Of a stretch of 37,747 nt of DNA, positions 16,722 to 25,108 are shown piece after piece. Below the pieces are notes generated by a model, which had not been told where the DNA came from, did not search any database, and was given only the letters and a program-made list of their open reading frames with translations. The position numbers and the translations under genes were made by a program. The stretch is taken from assembly GCA_964490145.1 (NCBI GenBank), contig CAZBBS010000022.1:1-37747 (forward strand), written 5' to 3'. The DNA is from Eutrophocola sp964490145 (GTDB lineage Bacteria; Pseudomonadota; Gammaproteobacteria; Pseudomonadales; Pseudohongiellaceae). Every line of letters starts with the position of its first letter. Within the stretch, counting starts at the first letter, position 1.

Positions 16722-16755
16722 TTCCCTAACGCTGTCCTGACCCGGAATATACATC

Positions 16756-17922
16756 ATGGAAAGCCTGCACAAATTGTTTCAGGATTCTGGCATCTACCAG
16801 TTGGAAGCTGGCCAGTTTGTCATGATCCTGGTGGGTCTGCTGCTGATCTTTCTGGCAATCCGAAAAGGGTTTGAGCCATTACTGCTCCTGCCTATCGGGT
16901 TTGGGGCCATCCTGGTTAATATTCCCGGTGCCGGTTTCCTGGCGGGGCCTGTCTATGATGCAGCCGGGCACCTGGAATCTCCGGGCGGCATCCAGTACTA
17001 CATTTACGAAGCAGGTATAGCCACAGGCATCTTTCCGCTGGTCATTTTCATGGGGGTAGGCGCCATGGCTGATTTTGGCCCTTTGCTGGCCAATCCCAAA
17101 ACCCTGCTCCTGGGAGCTGCCGCCCAGTTTGGTATTTTTACCACGGTGCTGGGCGCTCTGGCACTGACCACCATGGGGGTGATGGATTTCTCCGTGGCTG
17201 ATGCAGCGGCTATTGGCATCATTGGTGGTGCGGATGGTCCGACAGCCATTTTTGTGTCCAGCCGCCTGGCACCGGATCTGTTGGGTGCCATTGCCGTAGC
17301 AGCGTATTCCTACATGGCGCTGGTGCCGTTGATCCAGCCGCCCATCATGAGGGCACTGACTACCGTGGAAGAGCGCAAGATCAAAATGGAACAGCTCAGG
17401 CCGGTATCCAAAAGAGAAAAAATCATTTTTCCGCTCAGTTTGCTGGTGATGGTAGCCCTGTTTCTGCCCAGTGCAGCACCATTGTTGGGAATGTTCTGTT
17501 TTGGCAACCTGATGAAGGAAAGCGGTGTTGTCGATCGTCTTAGCGATACGGCACAGAATGCCCTGATCAATATCACCACTATTTTCCTGGGGTTGGGGGT
17601 CGGTTCCAAGTTGAGTTCAGACGCCTTTTTGAACGTGGAAACGCTTGGCATTCTGATGCTGGGCATCGTGGCGTTTGGCATCGGTACGGCCGCCGGGGTA
17701 TTGATGGCCAAGGTCATGAACAAATTCAGCAAGCATCCCATCAATCCTCTCATTGGCGCTGCAGGCGTTTCTGCAGTACCCATGGCTGCTCGTGTGGCCA
17801 ATAAAGTCGGGCAGGAAGCGAACTCGCAGAACTTCCTCCTCATGCATGCCATGGGCCCCAACGTAGCCGGCGTGATCGGGTCTGCCGTGGCGGCAGGGGT
17901 GATGATCAGTTACCTGGGCTAG
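16756..17922 (+). CDS. oadB: Oxaloacetate decarboxylase beta subunit, Na+ pump
   Basis: A 388-residue integral membrane protein with many hydrophobic helices. It decarboxylates carboxybiotin and couples this to export of Na+. The conserved G-G-A-D-G-P-T-A-I-F-V-S-S motif carries the essential aspartate (Asp160, equivalent to Asp203 of the Klebsiella protein), and the C-terminal N-P-L-I-G-A-A-G-V-S-A-V-P-M-A-A-R and M-G-P-N-V-A-G-V-I-G-S stretches are also family signatures. It lies 34 bases after oadA in the same operon. No obvious intrinsic terminator follows. Confidence 0.96.
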   Translation: MESLHKLFQDSGIYQLEAGQFVMILVGLLLIFLAIRKGFEPLLLLPIGFGAILVNIPGAGFLAGPVYDAAGHLESPGGIQYYIYEAGIATGIFPLVIFMGVGAMADFGPLLANPKTLLLGAAAQFGIFTTVLGALALTTMGVMDFSVADAAAIGIIGGADGPTAIFVSSRLAPDLLGAIAVAAYSYMALVPLIQPPIMRALTTVEERKIKMEQLRPVSKREKIIFPLSLLVMVALFLPSAAPLLGMFCFGNLMKESGVVDRLSDTAQNALINITTIFLGLGVGSKLSSDAFLNVETLGILMLGIVAFGIGTAAGVLMAKVMNKFSKHPINPLIGAAGVSAVPMAARVANKVGQEANSQNFLLMHAMGPNVAGVIGSAVAAGVMISYLG

Positions 17923-17940
17923 CGCTGCGCGCCAGTCAGG

Positions 17941-17970
17941 ATCAGGAGGCAGGAGACAGGAGACAGGGAC
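17941..17970 (+). repeat. Short degenerate CAGGAG tandem repeat after oadB
   Basis: Between 17941 and 17970 the unit CAGGAG/CAGGAGA is repeated about four times with small changes (CAGGAGG, CAGGAGA, CAGGAGA, CAGGGAC). It is too short and impure to call a functional element; slipped-strand variation is possible. Confidence 0.4.
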
Positions 17971-18122
17971 ACGGATTGGATTTGCCGTGGGTGTTTCAAG
18001 ATTGGTTGCCTGCCCCGATGTATAAATTAATACTGTCACTTCCCGGTAACGCTGGACAGTCCTGGCTCTTTCATCTGTTTCCGTTAAGGTCGAATTCATC
18101 TGCACCTTCCTATGATTCTTGC

Positions 18123-18130
18123 AGGAGGTG
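18123..18130 (+). promoter_or_regulatory. Strong ribosome binding site deciding the DUF2845 start
   Basis: AGGAGGTG lies six bases before the ATG at 18137, which also begins a proper signal peptide. The open frame reaches back to 18119, but that codon overlaps the ribosome site. Confidence 0.75.
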
Positions 18131-18136
18131 AAGATC

Positions 18137-18538
18137 ATGAACAAGATTGCTGTAGTCGTTTTTACCCTGCTTTTTTTCGTCCTGGTGTCGGGGAGTGTCC
18201 GCGCGGATTATATGCGCTGCGGCCGGGACCTGGTGTCGGAGGGTGATCATCAGGGCGAAGTGCTGGCGGCTTGTGGTGAACCCTTGCTCAGCTCCCAACG
18301 CCGGGTATATCGCTCTGGTATTCCTGCCAGACGTTTCAGATCATTATCTGCCGCAAACCTGGGTAACCGCTATTTTTCGGATTTCACCAGTCGTGAGCTG
18401 GCCTATCACAATCGTTCGGTTGTGGAGGTGCCGGTAGATGTCTGGACCTACAACTTTGGCCCCAGGCACTTCATGCGCGAGGTGACCTTTGTTGATGGTC
18501 AGGTCGATACCATCAGGACGCTGGGGTATGGTCATTGA
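18137..18538 (+). CDS. DUF2845 domain secreted protein
   Basis: A 133-residue protein with a signal peptide (about residues 1-23, ending V-R-A-D) and a DUF2845 pattern: M-R-C-G-R-D-L-V-S-E-G-D-H-Q-G-E-V-L-A-A-C-G-E-P, then a closing strand F-V-D-G-Q-V-D-T-I-R-T-L-G-Y-G. The two cysteines in C-G-R-D and A-C-G-E-P probably form a disulfide in the periplasm. DUF2845 proteins are small periplasmic proteins of unknown role in proteobacteria. It stands alone, 214 bases after oadB and 102 bases before the GMC operon. TATAAA at 18021-18026 may belong to its promoter, but no matching -35 is clear. Confidence 0.85.
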   Translation: MNKIAVVVFTLLFFVLVSGSVRADYMRCGRDLVSEGDHQGEVLAACGEPLLSSQRRVYRSGIPARRFRSLSAANLGNRYFSDFTSRELAYHNRSVVEVPVDVWTYNFGPRHFMREVTFVDGQVDTIRTLGYGH

Positions 18539-18640
18539 TACCGTTTCATCGGGCTGGGCTTGTCATCTGTCGGATACTCACTGATTCTCGCTACGTTCTG
18601 TTTGTGATAGCTTCTGCATCACGCGGGCTGGAGAATCAAC

Positions 18641-19282
18641 ATGGCAGATCAATCCTCATCACATGCAGGCAATCCGAATAACAGGCTTACTCGCCGACAA
18701 ATTCTAGGCTCAGCAGCAACGGCCACCACGGCAACGCTGATACCATTGACGTCCTGCACAACACCTGTCTCTGCTCCTGCCGGACAGGCATTACCCCGAG
18801 AGGCATGGCTGGTCCTGGAAGCCTTCGTAGAGCGACTTATTCCAGCTGATGCCAATGGTCCGGGCGCTATGGCAGCAGGGGTCCCTTATTACATCGACAA
18901 CACCCTCAGGCAGTGGAACAGTGCAGAACTTGAGTTTCTGTCACTTGGGCTGCTTGAACTGACCCGCGCTGCCCGGCGGCGATATGATCGTGACTTTCAG
19001 TTACTGTCCCACACCAACCAGGATGCTCTGCTGGAGGCCATGGAAAAGGGTGAAATCGATGGTTTTGAGAATGCCCAGGCTGTCTTTAACCGATTGCATC
19101 GACTGACACTGGAAGGGATGTTCAGTGACCCTTATTACGGCGGCAACCAGAACTATATCGGTTGGGACCTGATTGGCTACCCGGGTGCAGTGATGGCCAG
19201 CACACCTGACATGCAGCGCATGGGTGGCAGACTCCCGCCATTGCATACCTCTGCTTACGGCAGCGATTACGACGGGGACTAG
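18641..19282 (+). CDS. Tat-exported gluconate 2-dehydrogenase subunit 3 family protein
   Basis: A 213-residue protein. The N-terminus has a twin-arginine signal (L-T-R-R-Q-I-L-G, Arg18-Arg19) followed by a hydrophobic region and a possible lipobox L-T-S-C (Cys39). The mature domain fits gluconate 2-dehydrogenase subunit 3 (PF13618): L-V-L-E-A-F-V-E-R-L-I-P-A-D near 57-70, G-V-P-Y-Y-I-D near 80, and F-S-D-P-Y-Y-G-G-N near 160. This subunit is the Tat carrier and partner of a GMC flavoprotein in gluconate/sorbitol-type dehydrogenases. It is followed by that flavoprotein with only two bases between. GGAG eight bases before the ATG supports the start. Confidence 0.9.
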   Translation: MADQSSSHAGNPNNRLTRRQILGSAATATTATLIPLTSCTTPVSAPAGQALPREAWLVLEAFVERLIPADANGPGAMAAGVPYYIDNTLRQWNSAELEFLSLGLLELTRAARRRYDRDFQLLSHTNQDALLEAMEKGEIDGFENAQAVFNRLHRLTLEGMFSDPYYGGNQNYIGWDLIGYPGAVMASTPDMQRMGGRLPPLHTSAYGSDYDGD

Positions 19283-19284
19283 TC

Positions 19285-21006
19285 ATGGCGATCAGACTTC
19301 CTGAAACCGATGTGGTTGTTGTTGGTCTGGGGGCGGCAGGAGGGGTTGCTGTGTTGCCGTTAACCCGAGCCGGCCTGCAAGTGATCGGACTGGAAGCCGG
19401 TACGTGGATGAATCCCGGGCGCGATTACAAGGCCGATGAAATCCACAACAACGTCCGCTCCCTGGTGACCACAGGCAACAAGGTCGGCAGTGAGATCCCT
19501 ACCGTCAGGCGTTCACCCTCAGATACGGCGGTACAGCAAGCAAGACACCCCATGATGAATGCCGTGGGCGGAACCTCCATTCACTACCATGCCCAGAGCT
19601 GGCGCCTGAACCCCTGGGATTTTCGGGCCCGCACCGCAACCATCGAACGTTATGGGCAAGACTATATCCCCGAGAACACCACCCTGGAAGACTGGCCCGT
19701 ATCCTATGCGGACATGGAGCCTTTTTACGACCATGTGGAGTACGAAGTCGGCGTGAGCGGCAGGGCAGGGAATATCCAGGGCAGAATCAATCCGGAAGGC
19801 AATATTTTTGAAGGACCCAGGCAGCGTGACTACCCCATGCCGCCGCTGCGCTCCTGTGATTTCCTTGATCATATGTTCAAGGCTGCACAGGACATCGGTT
19901 ATCACCCGTATCATGGGCCGGCAGCGATCAATTCCCGGCCCTATGACGGAAGGCCCGGCTGCCAGTTTCATGGCTACTGTGATCGCGGCGGCTGCCATGT
20001 GAGAGCCAAAAATTCTACGGACGTATCCACCATTCCCAAGGCCCTGGCCACCGGCAACCTGACTGTCACCGATAACGCCAATGTCAGGCGCATTGAGGTG
20101 GACAATACCGGCAAGGTGACCGGCGTGACCTATTTGCATGAAGGCGAAGAATACTTTCAACCGGCACGGGCGGTGTTGCTAGGCTGTTATACCTACGAAA
20201 ACATCCGATTGCTGCTGTTGTCCCGCTCCGGTTTTTATCCCGATGGTCTGGGTAACAGCCGGGGACAGGTGGGTCGACACTATTTTGGCCACTGGGATAT
20301 CCAGGGCGGCACACTGGTCTCCGCATTGTTCCCGTTTGATATCAATATCTGGTACGGCGCGATCGCCCAGGGAGTGATGGTGGATGACTGGGCTGATGAT
20401 AATTTTGATCACAGTGGCCTGGGCTTCATCGGAGGGGCCAGCCTGCATGTCTATACGGAGAAACACCCCATTGGTGCCGCTGCCATGGGAACCTTCGGTA
20501 AGGTTAACAAGCGCTGGGGCAGTGAATGGAAGGCCTTTATCCGTGAGAACGCCGCGCGTTCGCAAACCGCCTATATCCAGACCAATACCTTCCCGTACAG
20601 CCATACCCGAGCTGACCTGGATCCGCTGGTCAGGGACCCTCACGGCGATCCGGTGCTGCGAATCACCAACGGGCCCAAGCGTAATGAACCCATGGCTGCC
20701 GCTCATGCCGCTGACAAAATGGAGGCCTGGTTCCGGGCAGCTGGCGCGACGGATATCGTCAACACCGGCGGCGGCAATGGCCCTAACCTGTCCACCCATG
20801 CCCATGGTGGCACCCGCATGGGCAATAATCCGGATACCAGCGTGTGTGATCGTTTCGGGTTTTCCTTTGAAGCCCGAAACCTCGGCATCATTGGCGGCTC
20901 CGTCATGCCCACGGCAGGGGCCAGGAATCCCACGCAAACCATCCAGGCTCTGGCCTGGCGTACGGCCCAGCACCTGGTGGATTCATGGGACGATATTACT
21001 GCCTGA
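19285..21006 (+). CDS. GMC-family FAD oxidoreductase, gluconate-2-dehydrogenase-like large subunit
   Basis: A 573-residue flavoprotein. An FAD Rossmann motif G-L-G-A-A-G at 14-19 starts the N-terminal domain, with an acidic end L-E-A-G at 36-39. The GMC signature region N-A-V-G-G-T-S-I-H-Y is at 92-101. The C-terminal GMC domain has T-H-A-H-G-G-T-R-M-G (504-513), with a candidate catalytic His, and A-R-N-P-T-Q-T with Asn548. Three cysteines (226, 232, 237) in the G-C-Q-F-H-G-Y-C-D-R-G-G-C pattern recall the cysteine cluster of related membrane-bound dehydrogenases that bind an Fe-S centre; binding here is inferred. It has no signal peptide, so it probably leaves the cell folded with the Tat-bearing subunit. 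The alcohol or polyol substrate is unknown. Confidence 0.9.
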   Translation: MAIRLPETDVVVVGLGAAGGVAVLPLTRAGLQVIGLEAGTWMNPGRDYKADEIHNNVRSLVTTGNKVGSEIPTVRRSPSDTAVQQARHPMMNAVGGTSIHYHAQSWRLNPWDFRARTATIERYGQDYIPENTTLEDWPVSYADMEPFYDHVEYEVGVSGRAGNIQGRINPEGNIFEGPRQRDYPMPPLRSCDFLDHMFKAAQDIGYHPYHGPAAINSRPYDGRPGCQFHGYCDRGGCHVRAKNSTDVSTIPKALATGNLTVTDNANVRRIEVDNTGKVTGVTYLHEGEEYFQPARAVLLGCYTYENIRLLLLSRSGFYPDGLGNSRGQVGRHYFGHWDIQGGTLVSALFPFDINIWYGAIAQGVMVDDWADDNFDHSGLGFIGGASLHVYTEKHPIGAAAMGTFGKVNKRWGSEWKAFIRENAARSQTAYIQTNTFPYSHTRADLDPLVRDPHGDPVLRITNGPKRNEPMAAAHAADKMEAWFRAAGATDIVNTGGGNGPNLSTHAHGGTRMGNNPDTSVCDRFGFSFEARNLGIIGGSVMPTAGARNPTQTIQALAWRTAQHLVDSWDDITA

Positions 21007-21302
21007 TTGTGCTTATGCTCGCTGTCCGATTGCAGGCGGCAGAGCCTGAAGTCAACTATTTCGCACCAGGCATAGATTTGCCTGATGATGAGGGCAAGGC
21101 TCTGATCTTACGATCCTGTACTGGATGCCATACGCTGGAGGGTGTGCCGGCATACCGGAAATACTGGGGGTTTGATCGCTGGCTGCCGATGGTGGAAAAC
21201 ATGGTCAAGCATGGCTCGGTTCTGTCTGCACAGGAGAGCATTATCGTTGCCCGATATCTCGGCAGGCACTTTGGTACGGATGTGAAGGAGGAAAAACCAT
21301 GA
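20985..21302 (+). CDS. Small mono-haem cytochrome c
   Basis: A 105-residue secreted cytochrome. The signal peptide covers about residues 1-18, and the haem c motif is CTGCH at 45-49, in the context L-I-L-R-S-C-T-G-C-H-T-L. A Met for the sixth ligand may be in L-P-M-V-E-N-M near 67-73. It overlaps the end of the GMC gene by 22 bases, so the two are coupled and the cytochrome is probably its electron acceptor, replacing the tri-haem subunit of classical gluconate dehydrogenases. Its own stop overlaps the start of the VOC gene. Confidence 0.85.
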   Translation: MGRYYCLIVLMLAVRLQAAEPEVNYFAPGIDLPDDEGKALILRSCTGCHTLEGVPAYRKYWGFDRWLPMVENMVKHGSVLSAQESIIVARYLGRHFGTDVKEEKP

Positions 21303-21799
21303 GAGCTAACAGGCTGGCAATCGTGACTTTCATACTGGGAATGATATCCGGAATTTTTGTCATGCAGGTGACCGGACAGGTGCAGGCTAGTGCAAGGGTA
21401 ACCGGTATTGGCGGTGTATTTTTCAAAGCTGATGATCCAGAGTCCCTTGGACAGTGGTATGCCGACAATCTGGGCATTATGGGTGCCGGGCAGGGCGTGA
21501 ACTTTTTCTGGCGACTGGTGGATAAGGCTGATCATTACGGCATGACAGTCTGGTCCTTGTTTGAGCGGGGTAGTGACTATTTCGGCGACAGAGACCAGGA
21601 CTACATGATTAACTATCGTGTGGATAATCTGGCCATGTTACTTGAGACTTTGGCCCTGGCTGGAATCCCGGAGGTCAAACCACGTGAGCACTATGAATAC
21701 GGGGATTTTGCCTGGATCGAGGATCCCGAGGGCAACCGCATCGAATTGTGGCAATCCTCATCCATAGATGAGGGACTTTACCTGCAGCTGAGCCAATAG
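21299..21799 (+). CDS. Exported VOC-fold (glyoxalase/bleomycin-resistance-like) protein
   Basis: A 166-residue protein with an N-terminal hydrophobic segment (about residues 6-30) that is either a signal peptide or an anchor. The remainder is one VOC module pair: V-T-G-I-G-G-V-F-F-K-A-D-D-P-E-S-L-G-Q-W-Y-A-D-N-L-G (34-59) opens it, and W-I-E-D-P-E-G-N-R-I-E-L-W-Q closes it. The final metal-ligand Glu (149) is kept, but the first ligand position, usually His or Gln, is a Gly here, so metal chemistry is doubtful. VOC proteins are mostly cytoplasmic; export is unusual. It overlaps the cytochrome gene by four bases (ATGA). Confidence 0.85.
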   Translation: MRANRLAIVTFILGMISGIFVMQVTGQVQASARVTGIGGVFFKADDPESLGQWYADNLGIMGAGQGVNFFWRLVDKADHYGMTVWSLFERGSDYFGDRDQDYMINYRVDNLAMLLETLALAGIPEVKPREHYEYGDFAWIEDPEGNRIELWQSSSIDEGLYLQLSQ

Positions 21800-21819
21800 C
21801 CGGCACAAGGGGAACATTG

Positions 21820-22854
21820 ATGATGACGAGAAAACTGATCCTGCTGGCCTGTCTTGGGCTGGCAAACACGCTGGCTATGGCCCAGCCGGCCGTGCTGGTG
21901 CAGACAAATTCGCGGGATGAGGTGTTGCACCTGATTGATGCCCAAACCCTTGATATTGTCGGCACCATAGAAGGCATTCCGGTGAATCATGGTGCAGCGG
22001 CATCACCGGATGGCCGCGAGCTGTATGTGTCCAGTGAAGCGAAATTCACCCTGGATGTGGTAAATGTCTCCACCTTGGCGATTGATGCAGAAATCCCCCT
22101 GAGTGGGCGGCCCAATAATATTTCAATCGATACGGATGGCAGTCATGTTTACGTGGGTATCATGCAGGAACCGGGCGGCATTGACGTCATCGATACCCGT
22201 ACGCGCCAGAAAATCCATCATATCGACACCGGTTCACGGGTACACAATACCTATGTGACGCCTGACGGACAGTATCTGGTCGCAGGCACCTTCGGTGGGC
22301 AGGGTAATCTAGATGTTTTTCATGCTGATACCTGGGAGCGGGCCTTCCGCCTGTATAACCCCGCAACCGACGACGCCATGGAAGGCATCAGGCCGATTGC
22401 CTTTGACACCAACGTCGATGGTTCGACCCGGCACATGTATGTGCAGATTTCCAATGTTCACGGATTTGCCGTGGTGGATTTCAATACCCGGGAGGAAATC
22501 AACAGGATCATCCTGCCCTCGGTCCCGGAAGAGGAGATGGACCCTCCACCTTATAATTCGGCGCCGGCGCATGGTATTGGCGTGGCACCCGATCAGAAGA
22601 CGCTTTGGGTATGCAGCCGCTGGAACGGCAAAGTGTACGGGTTTTCATTGCCGGATCTTGAGCCCCTGGGAGAGGTTAAAGTCGGCAGCCATCCTGACTG
22701 GTTATCCTTTAGTCCTGACAGCAGGTATGTTTTTGCCGCCAATGGGGCCAGCAATGATGTCTCGGTTATCGATATCAGTGCCGTGAAAGAAGTCAAACGG
22801 ATTCCGGTAGGCAATGCCCCCAAGCGAAACATCATGGCGAGACTCCAGCGCTAA
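21820..22854 (+). CDS. Secreted YncE-type seven-bladed beta-propeller protein
   Basis: A 344-residue secreted protein with a signal peptide (about residues 1-22, ending A-M-A-Q). The body has YncE-like blades with the pattern V-I-D-x-x-T-x-x-x-x-x-x-I and S-P-D-G-x-x-x-Y-V: H-L-I-D-A-Q-T-L-D-I-V, A-S-P-D-G-R-E-L-Y-V, G-I-D-V-I-D-T-R-T, F-S-P-D-S-R-Y-V-F-A-A-N and D-V-S-V-I-D-I-S-A. ATGs at 21820 and 21823 follow AAGGGGA; a TTG at 21817 is also in frame, and 21820 fits the spacing best. Such propellers bind ligands or partner proteins and have no known catalysis. It comes 20 bases after the VOC gene in the oxidase operon. Confidence 0.85.
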   Translation: MMTRKLILLACLGLANTLAMAQPAVLVQTNSRDEVLHLIDAQTLDIVGTIEGIPVNHGAAASPDGRELYVSSEAKFTLDVVNVSTLAIDAEIPLSGRPNNISIDTDGSHVYVGIMQEPGGIDVIDTRTRQKIHHIDTGSRVHNTYVTPDGQYLVAGTFGGQGNLDVFHADTWERAFRLYNPATDDAMEGIRPIAFDTNVDGSTRHMYVQISNVHGFAVVDFNTREEINRIILPSVPEEEMDPPPYNSAPAHGIGVAPDQKTLWVCSRWNGKVYGFSLPDLEPLGEVKVGSHPDWLSFSPDSRYVFAANGASNDVSVIDISAVKEVKRIPVGNAPKRNIMARLQR

Positions 22855-22915
22855 TGGATAATGGTGGAAATGGATAAGGCACCATAACAAACGACAAACA
22901 AACAGGAGAATACGT

Positions 22916-23746
22916 GTGAAACGAACAGTTTTTTTGACCTTGGGGATAATGGTTTCTGCCCTGGCGAGCCTGAATGTCCAGGCCCAGGTGTCGTGTACCC
23001 GCGGCGGTCTGCAGCGGGCAGTCAACATGTACATCGACGCCCAGACCAGTGGGGATACTTCAGGTCTGCCGCTGGCATCCAGTACCGGCTACTGGGAAAA
23101 CGAAACCCTGATGAACATGGATGAAGGCTTGATCAACAAGGCCATGACCATCAATCACCATCGCAGTATTTTCGATGAGGAAACCTGCCAGTCATTCACC
23201 GAAGTGATCGTGACTGACAAGGATGAACCCTATGTGCTGGGCACACGTTTGCGGGTAAATCACGAAAAAATCGCCGAAATTGAAATTCTCTGGACCACCA
23301 CGGGATACTGGCTGTTTGATGCTGATGCCTATCTGGGCTATTCCTCATCTGAAGACTGGAGTCCGATTCCGGTGGAAGACCGGGACAGTCGCGGCACTAT
23401 CGTAGCCGCTGCCAATGCCTATCTGGATGCCTTCCTGGAAGGGAAGATTGACCAGGTGCCCTGGGGCTTCCCCTGTGTACGCATAGAGGGTGGTGCCTAT
23501 ACTGGCAAGGGCTCACCCGCAGACAGTTGTGAGGTTGGCGTACCCGCCGGCGTCAATATTGCCAATCGCCGTTTTGTGGTGGACGAGGTCATGGGCTCGG
23601 TGGTCGTGTACTGTACCTTCGGTACAGGCTCACCAGGCGGCGGCAGCGGCTCGCCGGATACTCATCTGTTCAGAGTGGAAAATGGCAAGCTGCGCTATGT
23701 GCATACCCTGACACATTTGCTGCAGAGTGCTTTTCGCAGCAACTAA
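22916..23746 (+). CDS. Secreted NTF2-like (DUF8021-type) protein
   Basis: A 276-residue secreted protein with a GTG start following AGGAGA and a signal peptide (about residues 1-24, ending V-Q-A-Q). The mature part has two segments that look like tandem NTF2-like/SnoaL folds: a helix with Y-I-D-A-Q-T-S-G-D near 39-47 and another with A-N-A-Y-L-D-A-F-L-E-G near 167-177, each followed by strand patterns. This resembles the DUF8021 group of secreted proteins; that name is a tentative recollection. No active-site residues can be assigned. It is 61 bases after the propeller gene and appears to be the last gene of the oxidase operon. Confidence 0.65.
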   Translation: MKRTVFLTLGIMVSALASLNVQAQVSCTRGGLQRAVNMYIDAQTSGDTSGLPLASSTGYWENETLMNMDEGLINKAMTINHHRSIFDEETCQSFTEVIVTDKDEPYVLGTRLRVNHEKIAEIEILWTTTGYWLFDADAYLGYSSSEDWSPIPVEDRDSRGTIVAAANAYLDAFLEGKIDQVPWGFPCVRIEGGAYTGKGSPADSCEVGVPAGVNIANRRFVVDEVMGSVVVYCTFGTGSPGGGSGSPDTHLFRVENGKLRYVHTLTHLLQSAFRSN

Positions 23747-23758
23747 AGAGCAGGGCGC

Positions 23759-24898
23759 TCAGATATCCTGGCCGTAGGTCTGGAAATCATCATCCTTGTC
23801 TTCAAGACCGAGTCCGCCCGCTGAGTGGGTGGACTCCCCGGCTGCATCCAGGTTTATACGGATGGACAGGTTGTTGCGTGAGTCCGCATGGTCCAGGGCC
23901 TCTTCCTTGCTGATCTTTCCGGATTTGTAGAGATTGAACAGGGACTGGTCGAACGTCTGCATCCCCATTTCGTTGCCTTTCTCGATAGCTTCCTTGAGTG
24001 CATCGATATCCCGTTTTTCAATCAGGTCGGCGATATAGGCCGAATGCATCATGATTTCCATGGCAGGGACCATGTTGTTGTCGAGGGTGGGCAGCAGTCG
24101 CTGGGAAATCACGGCTTTCAGGTTCAGGGATAAATCCAGAAGCAACTGGGGTTGTGCGCTGTCCGGAAAGAAATTGATGATGCGATCAATAGCCTGGTTG
24201 GCATTGTTGGCGTGTAGCGTCGACAGGCACAGGTGTCCGGTTTCTGCATAGGCTATGGCGTGCTGCATGGTGGCGCGGTCACGGATTTCTCCAATCAGGA
24301 TGACATCAGGTGCCTCGCGCATGGCATTTTTAAGGGCGTTTTCGTAACTCAGGGTATCCAGTCCGACCTCGCGCTGGTCCACAACGGACTGCTTGTGTTC
24401 GTACACAAATTCAACCGGGTCCTCAATGGTCAGAATATGCCCGCTTTTGTTGGCGTTGCGGTAATCAATCATCGAGGCCAGCGTGGTGGACTTGCCTGAT
24501 CCGGTTGCACCGACCACCAGGATCAGGCCGCGTGGTTCCATGACCAGTTCCTTCAGGATTGGCGGCAGGTTCAGTTCTTCCATGCCTGGAATGACAGATT
24601 TGATGTACCGCACCACCATGGAAACCTCACCGCGCTGTCGATAGAGATTGATGCGATAACGCCCGACACCTTCCAGGTTCAGGGCGAAATTCAGCTCGAG
24701 GTTGCTTTCAAATTCGGCACGTTGCTGGTCAGAGATCAGGCTGTATGCCAGTTTCTGAACATCCCCGGATTTCAGCGGCTCTCTGCTGGCGGGCAGGGTT
24801 TTACCCTTCACCTTGACATTGACCGGTGCGCCCACTGTAAAAAAAAGATCAGAGGCATTCTTTTCGGCCATCACTTTCAGAAAGTCCATAATGTCCAT
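23759..24898 (-). CDS. pilU: Type IV pilus twitching motility ATPase PilU
   Basis: A 379-residue PilT/PilU-type ATPase. Walker A G-A-T-G-S-G-K-S-T is at 130-138, the Asp box T-I-E-D-P-V-E-F at 157-164, Walker B D-V-I-L-I-G-E at 198-204, and the His box T-G-H-L-C-L-S-T-L-H-A at 220-230. The opening M-D-F-L-K-V-M-A-E-K-N-A-S-D-L-F-F and the long acidic C-terminal tail fit PilU rather than PilT. PilU helps PilT retract pili against load. No pilT is present in the window. It converges with the NTF2-like gene with 12 bases between the stops and no clear terminator hairpin. Confidence 0.93.
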   Translation of the reverse strand: MDIMDFLKVMAEKNASDLFFTVGAPVNVKVKGKTLPASREPLKSGDVQKLAYSLISDQQRAEFESNLELNFALNLEGVGRYRINLYRQRGEVSMVVRYIKSVIPGMEELNLPPILKELVMEPRGLILVVGATGSGKSTTLASMIDYRNANKSGHILTIEDPVEFVYEHKQSVVDQREVGLDTLSYENALKNAMREAPDVILIGEIRDRATMQHAIAYAETGHLCLSTLHANNANQAIDRIINFFPDSAQPQLLLDLSLNLKAVISQRLLPTLDNNMVPAMEIMMHSAYIADLIEKRDIDALKEAIEKGNEMGMQTFDQSLFNLYKSGKISKEEALDHADSRNNLSIRINLDAAGESTHSAGGLGLEDKDDDFQTYGQDI

Positions 24899-25108
24899 TG
24901 TTGTTCACCCGTCGGTTATCGGTTACCAGATTCATTGGAACCCGGAAAATCAGTCAGTGCCTTGATGCAGAGTAAATGCAAGCGTCATTCAGGGTAGAGC
25001 TGTGATGGTGAATTGACAAGTATGGAATGCGGGAAGGGGCGGGTCAGACCGCACCCGGTCTGCCTGGGGCAAACCGGAACGAGCAGGCTGCAGTATTGGA
25101 CGGGCAGG

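Noticed and set aside
17941..17970. CAGGAG tandem repeat as a CRISPR or transposon remnant
   Set aside because: The units are only 6-7 bases, degenerate, with no spacers or terminal inverted repeats.
25045..25062. CAGACCG-CACC-CGGTCTG hairpin after the DUF4097 gene as a terminator
   Set aside because: The stem is perfect but no T-run follows on either strand, so it is not a convincing intrinsic terminator.
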